Positions 1 through 7,364 of a stretch of 64,000 nucleotides of DNA are shown piece after piece. How positions within the stretch are numbered: position 1 is the first letter of the stretch; each line of letters starts with the position of its first letter. Both the position numbers and the translations under genes were made by a program. The stretch spans positions 1 to 64,000 of the forward strand of contig NZ_WWDL01000018.1 in assembly GCF_009848505.1 (NCBI RefSeq), in the 5' to 3' direction. The notes under the pieces were generated by a model. The model was not told the origin of the DNA and searched no databases. It worked only from the letters and a program-made list of their open reading frames with translations. This stretch comes from Muricoccus harenae. Its GTDB lineage: Bacteria; Pseudomonadota; Alphaproteobacteria; Acetobacterales; Acetobacteraceae.

Positions 1-1
1 G

Positions 2-115
2 GAAAGCTACGACGACATCGTCGATGCATGCTGCCACGCCTGGTCCGCCCTGATGAGCACGCCAAAGCAGATCGCCTCTATCACGCGTCGCTCCTGGGCA
101 CAGGTCAAACTCTGA
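2..115 (+). mobile_element. IS630-type transposase, C-terminal end (partial at window edge)
   Basis: The first 37 codons of the frame beginning at base 2 end in TGA at 113-115. They read as the very C-terminus of an IS630/Tc1-mariner-type transposase: a run beginning ESYDDIVDACCHAW and ending ITRRSWAQVKL, typical of the end of this family. The catalytic DDE domain lies outside the window, so it cannot be told whether the element is intact. No convincing terminal inverted repeat was recognised in the 90 bases after the stop. This is the only mobile-element trace in the window. Confidence 0.72.
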
Positions 116-208
116 GGCGGTTGGTATGAGAACGTCCAAGCTGGCGCGTCCGCAGACCAGATCAGCGCCGAAAGGGCTTGTCAGGCAGTCCAGTCACAGA
201 CCCTAGGG

Positions 209-1324
209 GTGATGCACTTCCTGGAGACATATCTGGCGGCCGTCTTCTTCATCGAGTTGCCCTTCGGGCTGATCTCGCCGGGCTCGACGGTGCTGTTCTC
301 GGGCAAGCTCGCAATGGTGCTGCTCCTCTACATCAAGGAGGATGCGGAGGCGGTGCGGCAGCCGGTCTATGGGCTGTTGATCGGCAATTCGCTTATCGTG
401 GCGTTGTGCCTGCTGCTGCGCTTCCATGAGCCGGTGGCGCTGGGGACGGTGCGGCCAGACATCAACTTCGTCGACCAAATGGGCGTGCTGATGGTCTGGG
501 GCACGCTGCTGCTCTTCATCGACAGCATCATGCTGGTGCTTCTCTACGAGCGGCTGGGCGGGGTGTTCGGGCGGCACCGGACGTTGCGGATCCTGGCCTG
601 CACCGTGCTCGTGCTCAGCTTCGACCAACTGTCCTTCTTTGCGGTGCTGAAGCTGGTGACCGGGGTGCCGATGGCGGCGCTCTTCGGCGGCTGGGCGGCG
701 AAGATGGGCGCGGCGCTCCTCTACAGCGCCATGCTGGGGGCTTATCTCCGCTACTTCGAGGCGCGGGGCGGGGAGGGTAACCCGCGGCGGCTGGCGGATC
801 TCTTCGACCTGCTGACCTATCGCCGCCGGCATTACAACCTGCTGCGGGATGCGCGGCCGGACCCGTCCACGGGGGCCCTGGCGCCGCGCCACCTGCCGGC
901 GCTGGGGGAGGCGCGGTTCCGCCGCGCCCAGAGTTCCGGGCGGCCGCTTGGGGTGATGGTGGTGGAGGTGAAGGGCGCCCCGGAGGAGCCGGCGGTGGGG
1001 GCGGAGGCGCTGCGGCGGGCGGCAAAGGCGCTGGGGCGGTCTCTCCGCACTGATGACCTGGTGTTCCGCTATGGACCCTCGCGCTTCGTGCTGCTGCTGG
1101 AGGGAATACCGCCGGAGGCGCTCGCCCTGATGGCGGAGCGGCTGCCGCGGCTGGTGCCGGAGCTGATCGCGGCGTCGGGGCTTGGCCTCCACACCGGCGC
1201 GGCGACCGGGCCTGGGGGGATGCACGACTTCGCGACGCTGCTCCGTCGGGCGGAGGCGGGGCTGCGGAGCCGGGTGACCGAGGCCGGCGACGCCAATCCG
1301 GTGCCCGGCGCCAGGATTGCCTGA
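209..1324 (+). CDS. Membrane protein with VUT-like N-terminus and degenerate GGDEF domain
   Basis: 371 residues. Residues 1-180 hold about five hydrophobic segments; the stretch around SFDQLSFFAVLKLVTG (137-152) and the following GGWAAKMG resemble VUT/YhhQ-type membrane domains, a tentative match. Residues about 195-365 follow the diguanylate cyclase layout: a DPSTGALAPRHL entry motif (218-229) and a strand-turn-strand at 284-298. The active-site GGDEF is replaced by GPSRF (289-293), so cyclase activity is unlikely; a regulatory or c-di-GMP/GTP-sensing role is inferred. The start is GTG 209 directly followed by ATG 212; either may be used, since the AGGGG at 205-209 is too close to decide. 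It stands alone, downstream of the transposase tail. Confidence 0.8.
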   Translation: MMHFLETYLAAVFFIELPFGLISPGSTVLFSGKLAMVLLLYIKEDAEAVRQPVYGLLIGNSLIVALCLLLRFHEPVALGTVRPDINFVDQMGVLMVWGTLLLFIDSIMLVLLYERLGGVFGRHRTLRILACTVLVLSFDQLSFFAVLKLVTGVPMAALFGGWAAKMGAALLYSAMLGAYLRYFEARGGEGNPRRLADLFDLLTYRRRHYNLLRDARPDPSTGALAPRHLPALGEARFRRAQSSGRPLGVMVVEVKGAPEEPAVGAEALRRAAKALGRSLRTDDLVFRYGPSRFVLLLEGIPPEALALMAERLPRLVPELIAASGLGLHTGAATGPGGMHDFATLLRRAEAGLRSRVTEAGDANPVPGARIA

Positions 1325-1395
1325 GGGCCGATGCGGGCTTGGCGCAGCGAAGCGGCCTCTGCCGCGTTGTCCGGGTCTGATCGGGAGACGCACGC

Positions 1396-2436
1396 ATGTT
1401 CGACACGAAACGGCTGCTGGAAGGCTTCCTCGGAGGATCGAGGGGCGGACAGGGCGGTTGGACCGACTCGCGGCCGGGCGGGATCGGGAGCCTGGGCGGT
1501 GGAGGCGGCGGGTCGCTGCGCGATGTGCTGGGTGGGCTGCTAGGGGGCTCCGGCGGCGGGATCGGCAGCCTGGGCCGGGAAGACGGCCATCGGGGCGGTG
1601 GAATCGGCAGCCTGGGCGGAATGCTCGGTGGCGGAAGCTCACCCTTCGGCGGCGCGATCGGGACGGCGGCTGCAGGTGGGTTGCTGGGTTCGGTGCTCGG
1701 TGGACGGCGCCGCGGAGGTGGCGGCGGGCTTCTCCGGATGGGCGGGCTCGCGGTGCTCGGGACGCTGGCCTACCGGGCCTATCAGCAGTGGCAGCAGTCG
1801 CAGGGCCAGGGCCAAAGCCAGGGTCAGGCAGCGGGCCCGGGAGCCGGATCCGGCCCGATGCCCGGCCCGATGCCCGGCTCGATGCAGGGATCGCTGCCGG
1901 GGCAGGCACCCCCGCCGGCACAGGCCCCAGGGCCCTGGTCCGGCTCGGCCGCGGGCCAGGGAGCTCCAGCCGGTGGATCGGGCGGCGCGGCATCGGTTCC
2001 TCCCGAAGAGGAATTCGCCCGGGAAGATGTGCCGGCGGCGGATGGCCAGCCCTTCGGCCTCTCGCTGGTCAAGGCGATGATCTCGGCGGCCAAGGCAGAC
2101 GGGCATATGGACGAGGCCGAGCGTGGGCGCGTCTTCGATGAGGTGGAGCGGCTGGAGCTGGACGCGGAGGAGAAGGGCTTCGTCTTCCAGGCGCTGGACG
2201 CGCCGGCCGATCCTTCTGCGGTGGCCGCGATGGCGCGGACGGATGCGCAGAAGGCCGAGATCTACATGGTCTCTCGCCTGGTGGCGGAGCCGGATACGGC
2301 CTCTGAGCGGGCCTATCTGGACGCGCTGGCGCACCGGTTGGGGCTGGCGGCGGGGCTGCGGCAGTCGCTGGATGCGCAAGCCGTGGAGGCGAGCCGCATC
2401 GCGGCCTCCGACGCGTTGCCGGGGGGGGCGTCGTGA
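1396..2436 (+). CDS. DUF533 / TerB-like protein (YebE type)
   Basis: 346 residues in three parts: a short N-terminal MFDTKRLLEGFLG start typical of DUF533 proteins, a glycine-rich low-complexity region (about residues 14-105), a short hydrophobic GGLAVLGTLAYRAYQQW segment (about 113-130), then a Gln/Pro/Gly-rich linker. The C-terminal third (from about FGLSLVKAMISAAKADGHMD) is an alpha-helical TerB-like fold with acidic residues, as in the inner-membrane protein YebE. Function is not established for the family; membrane association and metal or stress sensing are inference. The gene lies 71 bases after the GGDEF-like gene on the same strand. Confidence 0.85.
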   Translation: MFDTKRLLEGFLGGSRGGQGGWTDSRPGGIGSLGGGGGGSLRDVLGGLLGGSGGGIGSLGREDGHRGGGIGSLGGMLGGGSSPFGGAIGTAAAGGLLGSVLGGRRRGGGGGLLRMGGLAVLGTLAYRAYQQWQQSQGQGQSQGQAAGPGAGSGPMPGPMPGSMQGSLPGQAPPPAQAPGPWSGSAAGQGAPAGGSGGAASVPPEEEFAREDVPAADGQPFGLSLVKAMISAAKADGHMDEAERGRVFDEVERLELDAEEKGFVFQALDAPADPSAVAAMARTDAQKAEIYMVSRLVAEPDTASERAYLDALAHRLGLAAGLRQSLDAQAVEASRIAASDALPGGAS

Positions 2437-2576
2437 GCGGGGTGGTGGCGGCGACGATCCTGCTGGGGGCGGCGCTTCTGGGCGCCGCTCTCCTGGGTGC
2501 CGCGGCAGGGAATGTCAGGCGGGCAGAAGCGCGCGTGCCTCGGCATCGCGCTCGCGGGGCCAGGCGTAGAAGTTGA
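2433..2576 (+). CDS. Possible small hydrophobic peptide (doubtful)
   Basis: A GTG overlapping the stop codon of the DUF533 gene (GTGA) opens a 47-codon frame. It starts with a very hydrophobic repeat, ILLGAALLGAALLGAAAG, and ends in an Arg-rich tail. The 3' part overlaps the end of the antiparallel FkbM methyltransferase gene. The start overlap and the membrane-like segment are the only evidence; the Arg-rich tail looks like an out-of-frame reading of the neighbour. Treat as unproven. Confidence 0.2.
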   Translation: MSGVVAATILLGAALLGAALLGAAAGNVRRAEARVPRHRARGARRRS

Positions 2577-3240
2577 AGACATAGGGATCCGACGCCCCGA
2601 AGACGGAGGGATCGGAGCTGGCACGCTGCATGGTCGGGCGGTGGAGCGCGGCCATGGGATGCCAGCGGCCGTCAAGGGCGAAGGCGGTTTCGTAGCCGAG
2701 CGCGTCCAGGAAGGCGGGGACGGCCCAGGTGCAGCCCTCTGCATGGCGTTCCTCGAGCTCGAGAGTGAGCATGGGGCGGCAGCGGGAGAGGGTGGCGCGG
2801 GCGCCGCGCAGGATGGCGTATTCGGCGCCCTCCGCATCGATCTTGATGGCGGTGCAATCCGCGAGGTCCAGGCTGTCCAGGGTGACGGCCAGGACGGTTT
2901 CGCGGCGGATGGCGACGCGGGCGGATTCATGGGCCGCGTAGCTCTTGGCGGTGCTGGCCCATTGCCATTGCGGATCGCCCTCGAGCAGCGGGATGGAGAG
3001 GGTGGCCTCGCCCGGCGCATCGGACAGGGCCTCGGGGCGGATGGTGATGTTCGCGTGGCCGGCGGCAGCGCGGAGAAGTGCGGAGCGGGCAGGGGCGAGG
3101 GGTTCGAAGGCGATCACCCGGGCGCCGGGAAGCCCGGCAAGAGGCAGGGCCAGCAAGCCTTCATGCGCGCCGATGTCGAGCAGGGTGCCGGGGCGGTGCA
3201 AGGCGGTGAGGAAGGTCAGCTCGTCCATTCGGGGTGTCAT
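2515..3240 (-). CDS. FkbM family SAM-dependent methyltransferase
   Basis: 241 residues from ATG 3240 (MTPRMDELTF). An open frame continues upstream to 3534, but that extension runs through the neighbouring secreted-protein gene and is Arg/Pro-rich, so it is not used. The SAM-binding motif I is LLDIGAHEG at residues 20-28, followed by VIAFEPL (post-I acidic residue). IKIDAEGAEYAIL further on is the hallmark of FkbM-type O-methyltransferases. The substrate is unknown; family members methylate polyketides, sugars or lipids, but no biosynthetic genes surround this one. It is transcribed convergently with the DUF533 gene. Confidence 0.82.
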   Translation of the reverse strand: MTPRMDELTFLTALHRPGTLLDIGAHEGLLALPLAGLPGARVIAFEPLAPARSALLRAAAGHANITIRPEALSDAPGEATLSIPLLEGDPQWQWASTAKSYAAHESARVAIRRETVLAVTLDSLDLADCTAIKIDAEGAEYAILRGARATLSRCRPMLTLELEERHAEGCTWAVPAFLDALGYETAFALDGRWHPMAALHRPTMQRASSDPSVFGASDPYVFNFYAWPRERDAEARALLPA

Positions 3241-3343
3241 CTCGCGGCGTCTCCGGCGTTCGGGCTGAAATCGCCGGGCGGGGCAGGGCGCAACCCGTTT
3301 TCCCGCAGGGCGTTCGACATCTACAACGACGAAGAGGTGCAAC

Positions 3344-3664
3344 ATGCGGGTTCTGGCCCTCGCCGCCGCCGCGTTCATGGTTTCGGCCATGCCTGCCATG
3401 GCCAGCACCGATGGCCAGGCTGGCGGCGTGATCGGCGAGATGAAGCCCGGCGAGCCGATGAGCCGCACCGGGCGCTCGCCTGGCCCGCCGCTGGATCGTG
3501 GCCCGGCGACCGCCGAGGCGGACCGCGCCTTCATGAGCGGCGGGATGGTGCTGGAGGGTGCGCCCGGCGCCCCGGCGCCGCCGCCGATGGCGGTTCCGGA
3601 ATCGGCCGAGCGCTCGGTCGAGCGGATGCGGCGCGGTATGGAGCCCGGCGAGGCGAAGCGCTGA
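3344..3664 (+). CDS. Small secreted protein of unknown function
   Basis: 106 residues with a clear Sec signal peptide (MRVLALAAAAFMVSAMPAMA, cleavage expected after MAMA around residue 20). The mature part is Gly/Pro/Met-rich and contains two related motifs, EMKPGEP and RRGMEPGEAK. No known domain was recognised. The gene is divergent from the methyltransferase and is followed by a strong intrinsic terminator, which supports its being an expressed unit. Periplasmic location is inferred. Confidence 0.7.
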   Translation: MRVLALAAAAFMVSAMPAMASTDGQAGGVIGEMKPGEPMSRTGRSPGPPLDRGPATAEADRAFMSGGMVLEGAPGAPAPPPMAVPESAERSVERMRRGMEPGEAKR

Positions 3665-3686
3665 GGCGGGCTTCCCTGGTGGATCG

Positions 3687-3721
3687 GGGCCGCGCTCCTT
3701 CGGAGGGCGCGGCCCTTTTTT
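3687..3721 (+). terminator. Rho-independent terminator
   Basis: GC-rich stem GGGCCGCGCTCC (3687-3698) pairs, with one bulge, with GGAGGGCGCGGCCC (3702-3715), followed by a run of six T (3716-3721). The T run is on the + strand, so it ends the transcript of the small secreted protein gene. It sits just before the convergent thiamine-phosphate synthase stop. Confidence 0.85.
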
Positions 3722-3724
3722 GTT

Positions 3725-4369
3725 TCAGCCTTCCGTTTCGTCCGGGCTTGCCGCGGCGATGGCGGCGTTCATGGCGCGCAGCCCGGCCTCCGGCCCTTCG
3801 GGATGGTTCCAGACCGCGCCGATGACGGCGAGGAAGTCGGCGCCCGCGCGGACGAGCGGGGCGCAGTTCTCCGCGGTGATGCCGCCGATGGCGACGCAGG
3901 GGATCTCGAAGATCGAGGACCACCATTCGAGGATCTCGAGATCCGGCTGGTGCTGCGTGTCCTTCGTGGTGGTGGGGAAGAAGGCGCCGAAGGCGACGTA
4001 GTCGGCGCCCAGCTCGCCGGCGCGCATCGCGAGGTGGCGGCTGTCATGGCAGGTGATGCCGAGGGTGGCGTCCTTCAGCAGCGCACGCGCCTTCTCGTGG
4101 TCGCCGTCCTCCTGGCCGAGATGGGCGCCGTCGCAGCCCGTCTGCACCGCCAACTCGGCATCATCGTTCAGCAGGAAGGCGACGTCACGCGACTGGGCGA
4201 CGGGGCGCAGCGTGTCGATGGCGCGGCGGATCTCGTCGCGCGGGGCGTCCTTCAGGCGGAGCTGGAGGCAGGCGACGTCGCCGGCATCGAGGGTGCGGGC
4301 AAGGGCATCGGGGAAGACGGCGAGGTCGATCCGCGGCGGGGTGATGAGATAGACACGGCAATCGGTCAT
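3725..4369 (-). CDS. thiE: Thiamine-phosphate synthase
   Basis: 214 residues from ATG 4369 ([12 protein letters not shown]). ThiE joins HMP-PP and thiazole phosphate to thiamine monophosphate in the cytoplasm. Visible TIM-barrel signatures, in order: LQLRLKDA (pyrophosphate/HMP site), [41 protein letters not shown] and CVAIGGIT. The ThiE triad of motifs QLRxK, ND and HLGQxD is intact, though the usual GxS is GITCHD. No thiC, thiG or TPP riboswitch is nearby, so it stands alone. Its start is only 14 bases from the divergent VOC gene. Confidence 0.88.
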   Translation of the reverse strand: MTDCRVYLITPPRIDLAVFPDALARTLDAGDVACLQLRLKDAPRDEIRRAIDTLRPVAQSRDVAFLLNDDAELAVQTGCDGAHLGQEDGDHEKARALLKDATLGITCHDSRHLAMRAGELGADYVAFGAFFPTTTKDTQHQPDLEILEWWSSIFEIPCVAIGGITAENCAPLVRAGADFLAVIGAVWNHPEGPEAGLRAMNAAIAAASPDETEG

Positions 4370-4383
4370 GGAGGAGTGATCCG

Positions 4384-4785
4384 GTGAGCGGGACAAGCGC
4401 GGTGATACCCTGCCTTCGCTATCGCGACGCGGTGGCGGCCATGGCCTTCCTGCGGGAGGCGTTCGGCTTTGTCGAGCATGCAGCCTATCCGGGGGAGGGC
4501 GGGCGTATCGAGCATGCCGAGATGCGGTTCGGCAATGGGATGGTGACGCTCGGCTCCACGCGGGAGGACGGGCGGGGATGGCTGACTGTGGCCGAGGCGG
4601 GCGGCTTCACCCAGGCGAACTACGTGATCGTGGAGGATGTGGACGCGCATTGCGCGCGGGCACGGGCGGCGGGGGCCGCGATCATCCAGGAGCCGCGGGA
4701 TGAGGCGCATGGCGGTCGCGGCTATGCGGTGCGCGATCCGGAGGGGCACGTCTGGTACTTCGGGAGCTACCGGCCGAGCGAGTAG
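4384..4785 (+). CDS. VOC (glyoxalase/bleomycin-resistance) family protein
   Basis: 133 residues from GTG 4384, preceded by GGAGGAG at 4370-4376. It shows the paired beta-alpha-beta-beta-beta modules of the VOC superfamily: an N-terminal [21 protein letters not shown] and a C-terminal [15 protein letters not shown], where the family's metal-ligand Glu/His region normally lies. PhnB- or YdcJ-like members have unknown substrates, so no specific reaction is assigned. It is divergent from thiE. Confidence 0.82.
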   Translation: MSGTSAVIPCLRYRDAVAAMAFLREAFGFVEHAAYPGEGGRIEHAEMRFGNGMVTLGSTREDGRGWLTVAEAGGFTQANYVIVEDVDAHCARARAAGAAIIQEPRDEAHGGRGYAVRDPEGHVWYFGSYRPSE

Positions 4786-4814
4786 AAGTCGGCGTTTAGA
4801 AAGCAGGCGAACAG

Positions 4815-4840
4815 AAAAGGGGCGGGCCATGGCCCGCCCC
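4815..4840 (-). terminator. Terminator of the aldolase gene
   Basis: A perfect 22-base palindrome at 4819-4840 (GGGGCGGGCC arm) is followed on the minus strand by TTTT (AAAA at 4815-4818). It lies 26 bases beyond the stop of the minus-strand aldolase and can also stop transcripts from the VOC gene, although there is no T run on that side. Confidence 0.78.
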
Positions 4841-4866
4841 CCGCTTCCTGGATCAGGTTTCCCGGA

Positions 4867-5805
4867 TCAGGCCGGGTTCTGCGCGTTCTCGGCCTTGTAG
4901 GTCTCGATGATGTCGGACAGCAGCTTCAGCGCGTCGGCCTTCGGACGCTGGAAGGTGTTGCGGCCGATGATCGAGCCGTTTCCGCCGCCGAGATGGATGC
5001 CCTTTGCCATGTCCATCATCGCCTCGTTCGTGCCGGCCTCGCCGCCGGAGAAGACGACGAGGCGGCGGCCGCCGAAGCAGGCCTGCACGACATGCTTGAT
5101 GCGGCCGGCCAGGGTGTTGATGTCGGGGACCGGGGCCTTCTCATAGGTCTTCTTCGCGGCATCAAGGAAGATCGCTTCGGTCGGCGGCTTCACCTTGATG
5201 ATGTGCGCGCCCATCAGCGCGGCCATGTGCGCGGCATAGGCACAGATGTCGAGCGCGGTCTCGCCGACCTTGTCGAGCATCGGGCCGCGCGGATAGGACC
5301 ACACCACCACGGCGAGGCCGGCGGCCTTGGCCTCCTCGGCCATCTCGCGCAGCTCCTCCATCATCTCGAACTGGTATTCGGAGCCCGGGTAGATGGTGAA
5401 GCCGATGGCGGAGCAGCCGAGGCGGAGCGCATCGGACACGGAGCCGGTCACGGCTTGGTCCTTGGTGGTGGACAGCGAGTTGGAGCTGTTCACCTTCAGG
5501 ATCGTCGGGATGGCGCCGGCAAAGGTAGAGGCGCCGGCCTCGATCATGCCCAGCGGGGCGGCATAGGCGTTGAGCCCGGCCTCGATCGCCAGCTCGAAGT
5601 GGTAGCGGGGATCATAGGCGGCGGGGTTCGGGGCGAAGGAGCGGGCGGGGCCGTGCTCGAAGCCCTGGTCGACCGGCAGGATGACCATGCGGCCGGTGCC
5701 GCCGAGCTTCCCCTGCATCAGCATGCGGGCGAGGTTGCCCTTGGTGCCGGGATTGTCGCTTTCGTACCAGGAGAGGATCTCCTTGACCTTCGGCGTCAGC
5801 TGCAT
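4867..5805 (-). CDS. fbaB: Class I fructose-bisphosphate aldolase (archaeal/DhnA type)
   Basis: 312 residues. It cleaves fructose 1,6-bisphosphate to DHAP and glyceraldehyde 3-phosphate (or runs in reverse) through a Schiff base. The DeoC/FbaB barrel is evident: VILPVDQGFEHG (41-52) near the N-terminus, GFTIYPGSEYQ (135-145), VVVWSYPRG (167-174), and HIIKVKPP (201-208) carrying the expected Schiff-base lysine (K204 or K206). GGGNGSIIGRNTFQRP near the C-terminus forms the phosphate site. The start ATG 5805 follows a GGGGG stretch. It is monocistronic with its own terminator. Confidence 0.9.
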   Translation of the reverse strand: MQLTPKVKEILSWYESDNPGTKGNLARMLMQGKLGGTGRMVILPVDQGFEHGPARSFAPNPAAYDPRYHFELAIEAGLNAYAAPLGMIEAGASTFAGAIPTILKVNSSNSLSTTKDQAVTGSVSDALRLGCSAIGFTIYPGSEYQFEMMEELREMAEEAKAAGLAVVVWSYPRGPMLDKVGETALDICAYAAHMAALMGAHIIKVKPPTEAIFLDAAKKTYEKAPVPDINTLAGRIKHVVQACFGGRRLVVFSGGEAGTNEAMMDMAKGIHLGGGNGSIIGRNTFQRPKADALKLLSDIIETYKAENAQNPA

Positions 5806-5886
5806 GGGCGAAATCCCCCTTCGTGGCGTGGAATGGTGGGCTGGAGTTAGCGGAGGGCGCTGATTCTGTCACGGGCGCCGACCTGC

Positions 5887-6402
5887 TCATTCAGCGCCGA
5901 TTCGGTGCGTGTTTGGTGCGGTCCGGCCGGTTTCGCCTGGCGTGGCGCCGGTGAGGTCCCGGGTGAGGTCCCGGGTGAGGTGGCGGGCGAGCATAGCGCG
6001 GCCGCCGGGCTTGCGGAGGTCCAGGCTGGTCAGGTCCAGCGCTTCGGGCGCGGCGGGCAGGAGCGTGGCGCCGACCTCTGCGGCCGCGGCGGCGACCTGG
6101 GCGAAGGAGGGATGGGCACCATCGAGCACCAGCAGGCGCCAGCCCTGGCGGAGGGCATCCAGCGCCAGACCGGGGGCGGTGCCGCAATCCAGCGCAGCAC
6201 GATGCGGGACGTCCGGATGGGCAGCGGCGGCGCGGGCGACCATGGCGGCGACGGTCGCGGCACCGGGCCAGGCGGCAGCGGCCGGGGCGGAGAGGAGGAG
6301 GACGCCCGCGGGACCGGCCAGGGAAAGGGCGGCGGTGGCCTCCGCCGCGGAGTGGAAGCGGATGGCGGGTGGGCTGTCGGGTGCGGCTGGGGCTCTGGTC
6401 AT
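5887..6402 (-). CDS. Hypothetical protein, Ala-rich, unknown function
   Basis: 171 residues from ATG 6402, strongly Ala-rich. The central part (about 60-135) alternates hydrophobic strands and helices (LDCGTAPGLALDAL, RLLVLDG) like a small Rossmann-type fold; I do not recognise the family. Near the C-terminus the peptide repeats RDLT, encoded by three 12-base tandem units at 5951-5986. It is separated by 81 bases from the aldolase start and divergent from the zapA group. High third-position GC supports it being coding. Confidence 0.6.
   Translation of the reverse strand: MTRAPAAPDSPPAIRFHSAAEATAALSLAGPAGVLLLSAPAAAAWPGAATVAAMVARAAAAHPDVPHRAALDCGTAPGLALDALRQGWRLLVLDGAHPSFAQVAAAAAEVGATLLPAAPEALDLTSLDLRKPGGRAMLARHLTRDLTRDLTGATPGETGRTAPNTHRIGAE
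5951..5986 (+). repeat. Three 12-bp tandem repeat units inside a gene
   Basis: GTGAGGTCCCGG occurs at 5951-5962 and 5963-5974, and a variant with two changes at 5975-5986. On the coding (minus) strand it gives the repeated tetrapeptide RDLT. Such in-frame minisatellites can vary in copy number without shifting the frame. Confidence 0.85.
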
Positions 6403-6526
6403 GGTTGACCCTCTTGCGGGCGGATGCCTAAAGCCCGCAGGCTTGAGGGCGACGATATCGCAGGAATGCGAGCGTTGAATGAGATTGCGCGCGCCGCGTC
6501 ATGCGGGCGCAGGGAATGGGGGCGGC

Positions 6527-6823
6527 ATGTCTTACAGCCTGGCAGAGGCGGCCGCACGGCTGGAAGCGGCGGTGGAGCGGCTGGCCGAGGCGGCGGGCCG
6601 TGTTTCCACGCGGCTGGCGGCTCCGCCCGCGGGGGTTCCGGCGGAGGAAGTGGCAGCACTTTCGGCGCGGCTGGAAGCAACCATCGCGCGGCTGCGCGCC
6701 GCGCTGCCCGAGGGGGGCGAGCTTGCCGAGGGCGAGCACGAGGGCGATCCCGAGGGAGACGAAGAGGAACTGCCGGATGAGGGCGAGGCGGGCAGTGGCT
6801 CGCGGCGCCCCGTGGAGGGCTGA
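6527..6823 (+). CDS. Small coiled-coil protein upstream of zapA (DUF4164-like)
   Basis: 98 residues from ATG 6527. Residues 1-65 form heptad-like helices (EAAARLEAAVERLAEAAGR and EVAALSARLEATIARLRAAL) expected to make a coiled coil; the tail is acidic (EGDEEELPDEGE). Alphaproteobacteria commonly carry a short coiled-coil protein of this kind just before zapA, and a role near the divisome is inferred only from that. Its stop is 3 bases from the TTG start of zapA, so the two are probably translated from one message. Confidence 0.75.
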   Translation: MSYSLAEAAARLEAAVERLAEAAGRVSTRLAAPPAGVPAEEVAALSARLEATIARLRAALPEGGELAEGEHEGDPEGDEEELPDEGEAGSGSRRPVEG

Positions 6824-6826
6824 GCA

Positions 6827-7156
6827 TTGGGACAGGTTACGGTTCGCATCGGCGGCTACAGCCATCCGGTATCCTGCGAGGATGGGCAGGAGGCGCATCT
6901 CATCGCTCTGGCGGGGGAGGTGGACCGGCGCGTTTCCTCTGTGAAGACCATGGGCGGGTCCTATGGGGAATCCCGGCTGCTGCTGCTGGCGGCGCTGCTG
7001 CTCGCGGATGAGGTGCATGACCTGAAGGTGGAGGTGGCCCAGGCGCGGGCCGGGATGCTGCCGGCGCTGCCGCCTGCCGATCCGAAGCTGGCCGAGCGGC
7101 TGGCGCGGGTGGCGGAGCGGATCGAGGGCATCGCTGCCGATCTCGGGAAATCCTGA
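6827..7156 (+). CDS. zapA: Cell division protein ZapA
   Basis: 109 residues from a TTG start at 6827, with GGAGGG at 6813-6818. ZapA bundles FtsZ protofilaments at midcell. The N-terminal beta-strand domain reads VTVRIGGYSHPVSCEDGQEA, followed by the long helix (VDRRVSSVKT... LLLLAALLLADEVHDLKVEV) that makes the antiparallel coiled-coil dimer. The neighbourhood (coiled-coil protein, 6S RNA, folate cyclo-ligase) is the conserved proteobacterial one. Confidence 0.9.
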   Translation: MGQVTVRIGGYSHPVSCEDGQEAHLIALAGEVDRRVSSVKTMGGSYGESRLLLLAALLLADEVHDLKVEVAQARAGMLPALPPADPKLAERLARVAERIEGIAADLGKS

Positions 7157-7175
7157 GCCCGGTGCGGTCCCGGGC

Positions 7176-7204
7176 TGGCGCCGGGGCGGCCTCGTCCCTA
7201 GATT
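7176..7204 (+). promoter_or_regulatory. Predicted promoter of the 6S RNA
   Basis: TGGCGC (7176-7181), a 17-base spacer and TAGATT (7199-7204) resemble a sigma-70-type promoter. The predicted start seven bases later falls at about 7211, exactly where the closing stem of the RNA begins. A similar arrangement with the same CCTAGATTG core precedes the gene at 39557, which supports it as a real -10 type in this genome. Confidence 0.5.
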
Positions 7205-7210
7205 GGGTGG

Positions 7211-7364
7211 GCGGGGCTGCCTTTCGCGCCAGGCAAATCATCCCCAGGGCCAATAAGCATCCTCCGGGAGCTGGCTCTGTCCGGACCCTGGTCCGGGTAA
7301 CTGGTGCCCACCTGCGCTAGCAGGCCTTGGGAGGACGAATCGCCAGCGGTCATGGCGGCTCCGC
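7211..7364 (+). ncRNA. ssrS: 6S RNA (candidate, RNA polymerase regulator)
   Basis: The interval between zapA and the folate cyclo-ligase is the conserved place for 6S RNA. The sequence folds accordingly: closing stem GCGGGGCTGCC (7211-7221) with GGCGGCTCCGC (7354-7364), 11 pairs including two G-U; an inner helix CCCCAGGG with CCTTGGG; an apical hairpin CCGGACC/GGTCCGG; and a short hairpin CCTGC-GCTA-GCAGG on the 3' side of the central bubble, as described for alphaproteobacterial 6S RNAs. The length, about 154 nt, fits. 6S RNA mimics an open promoter and traps the housekeeping holoenzyme in stationary phase. The ends are estimated from the fold; the 3' arm overlaps the start codon of the next gene. 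Confidence 0.72.

Noticed and set aside
203-1993. Minus-strand open frame of 596 codons across two + strand genes
   Set aside because: Its protein is Arg/Pro/His-rich and runs opposite to the GGDEF-like and DUF533 genes. It is a shadow caused by high GC.
3725-4369. TPP riboswitch upstream of thiE
   Set aside because: The 14-base gap to the divergent VOC gene is too short, and no THI-box motif (CUGAGA) was seen.
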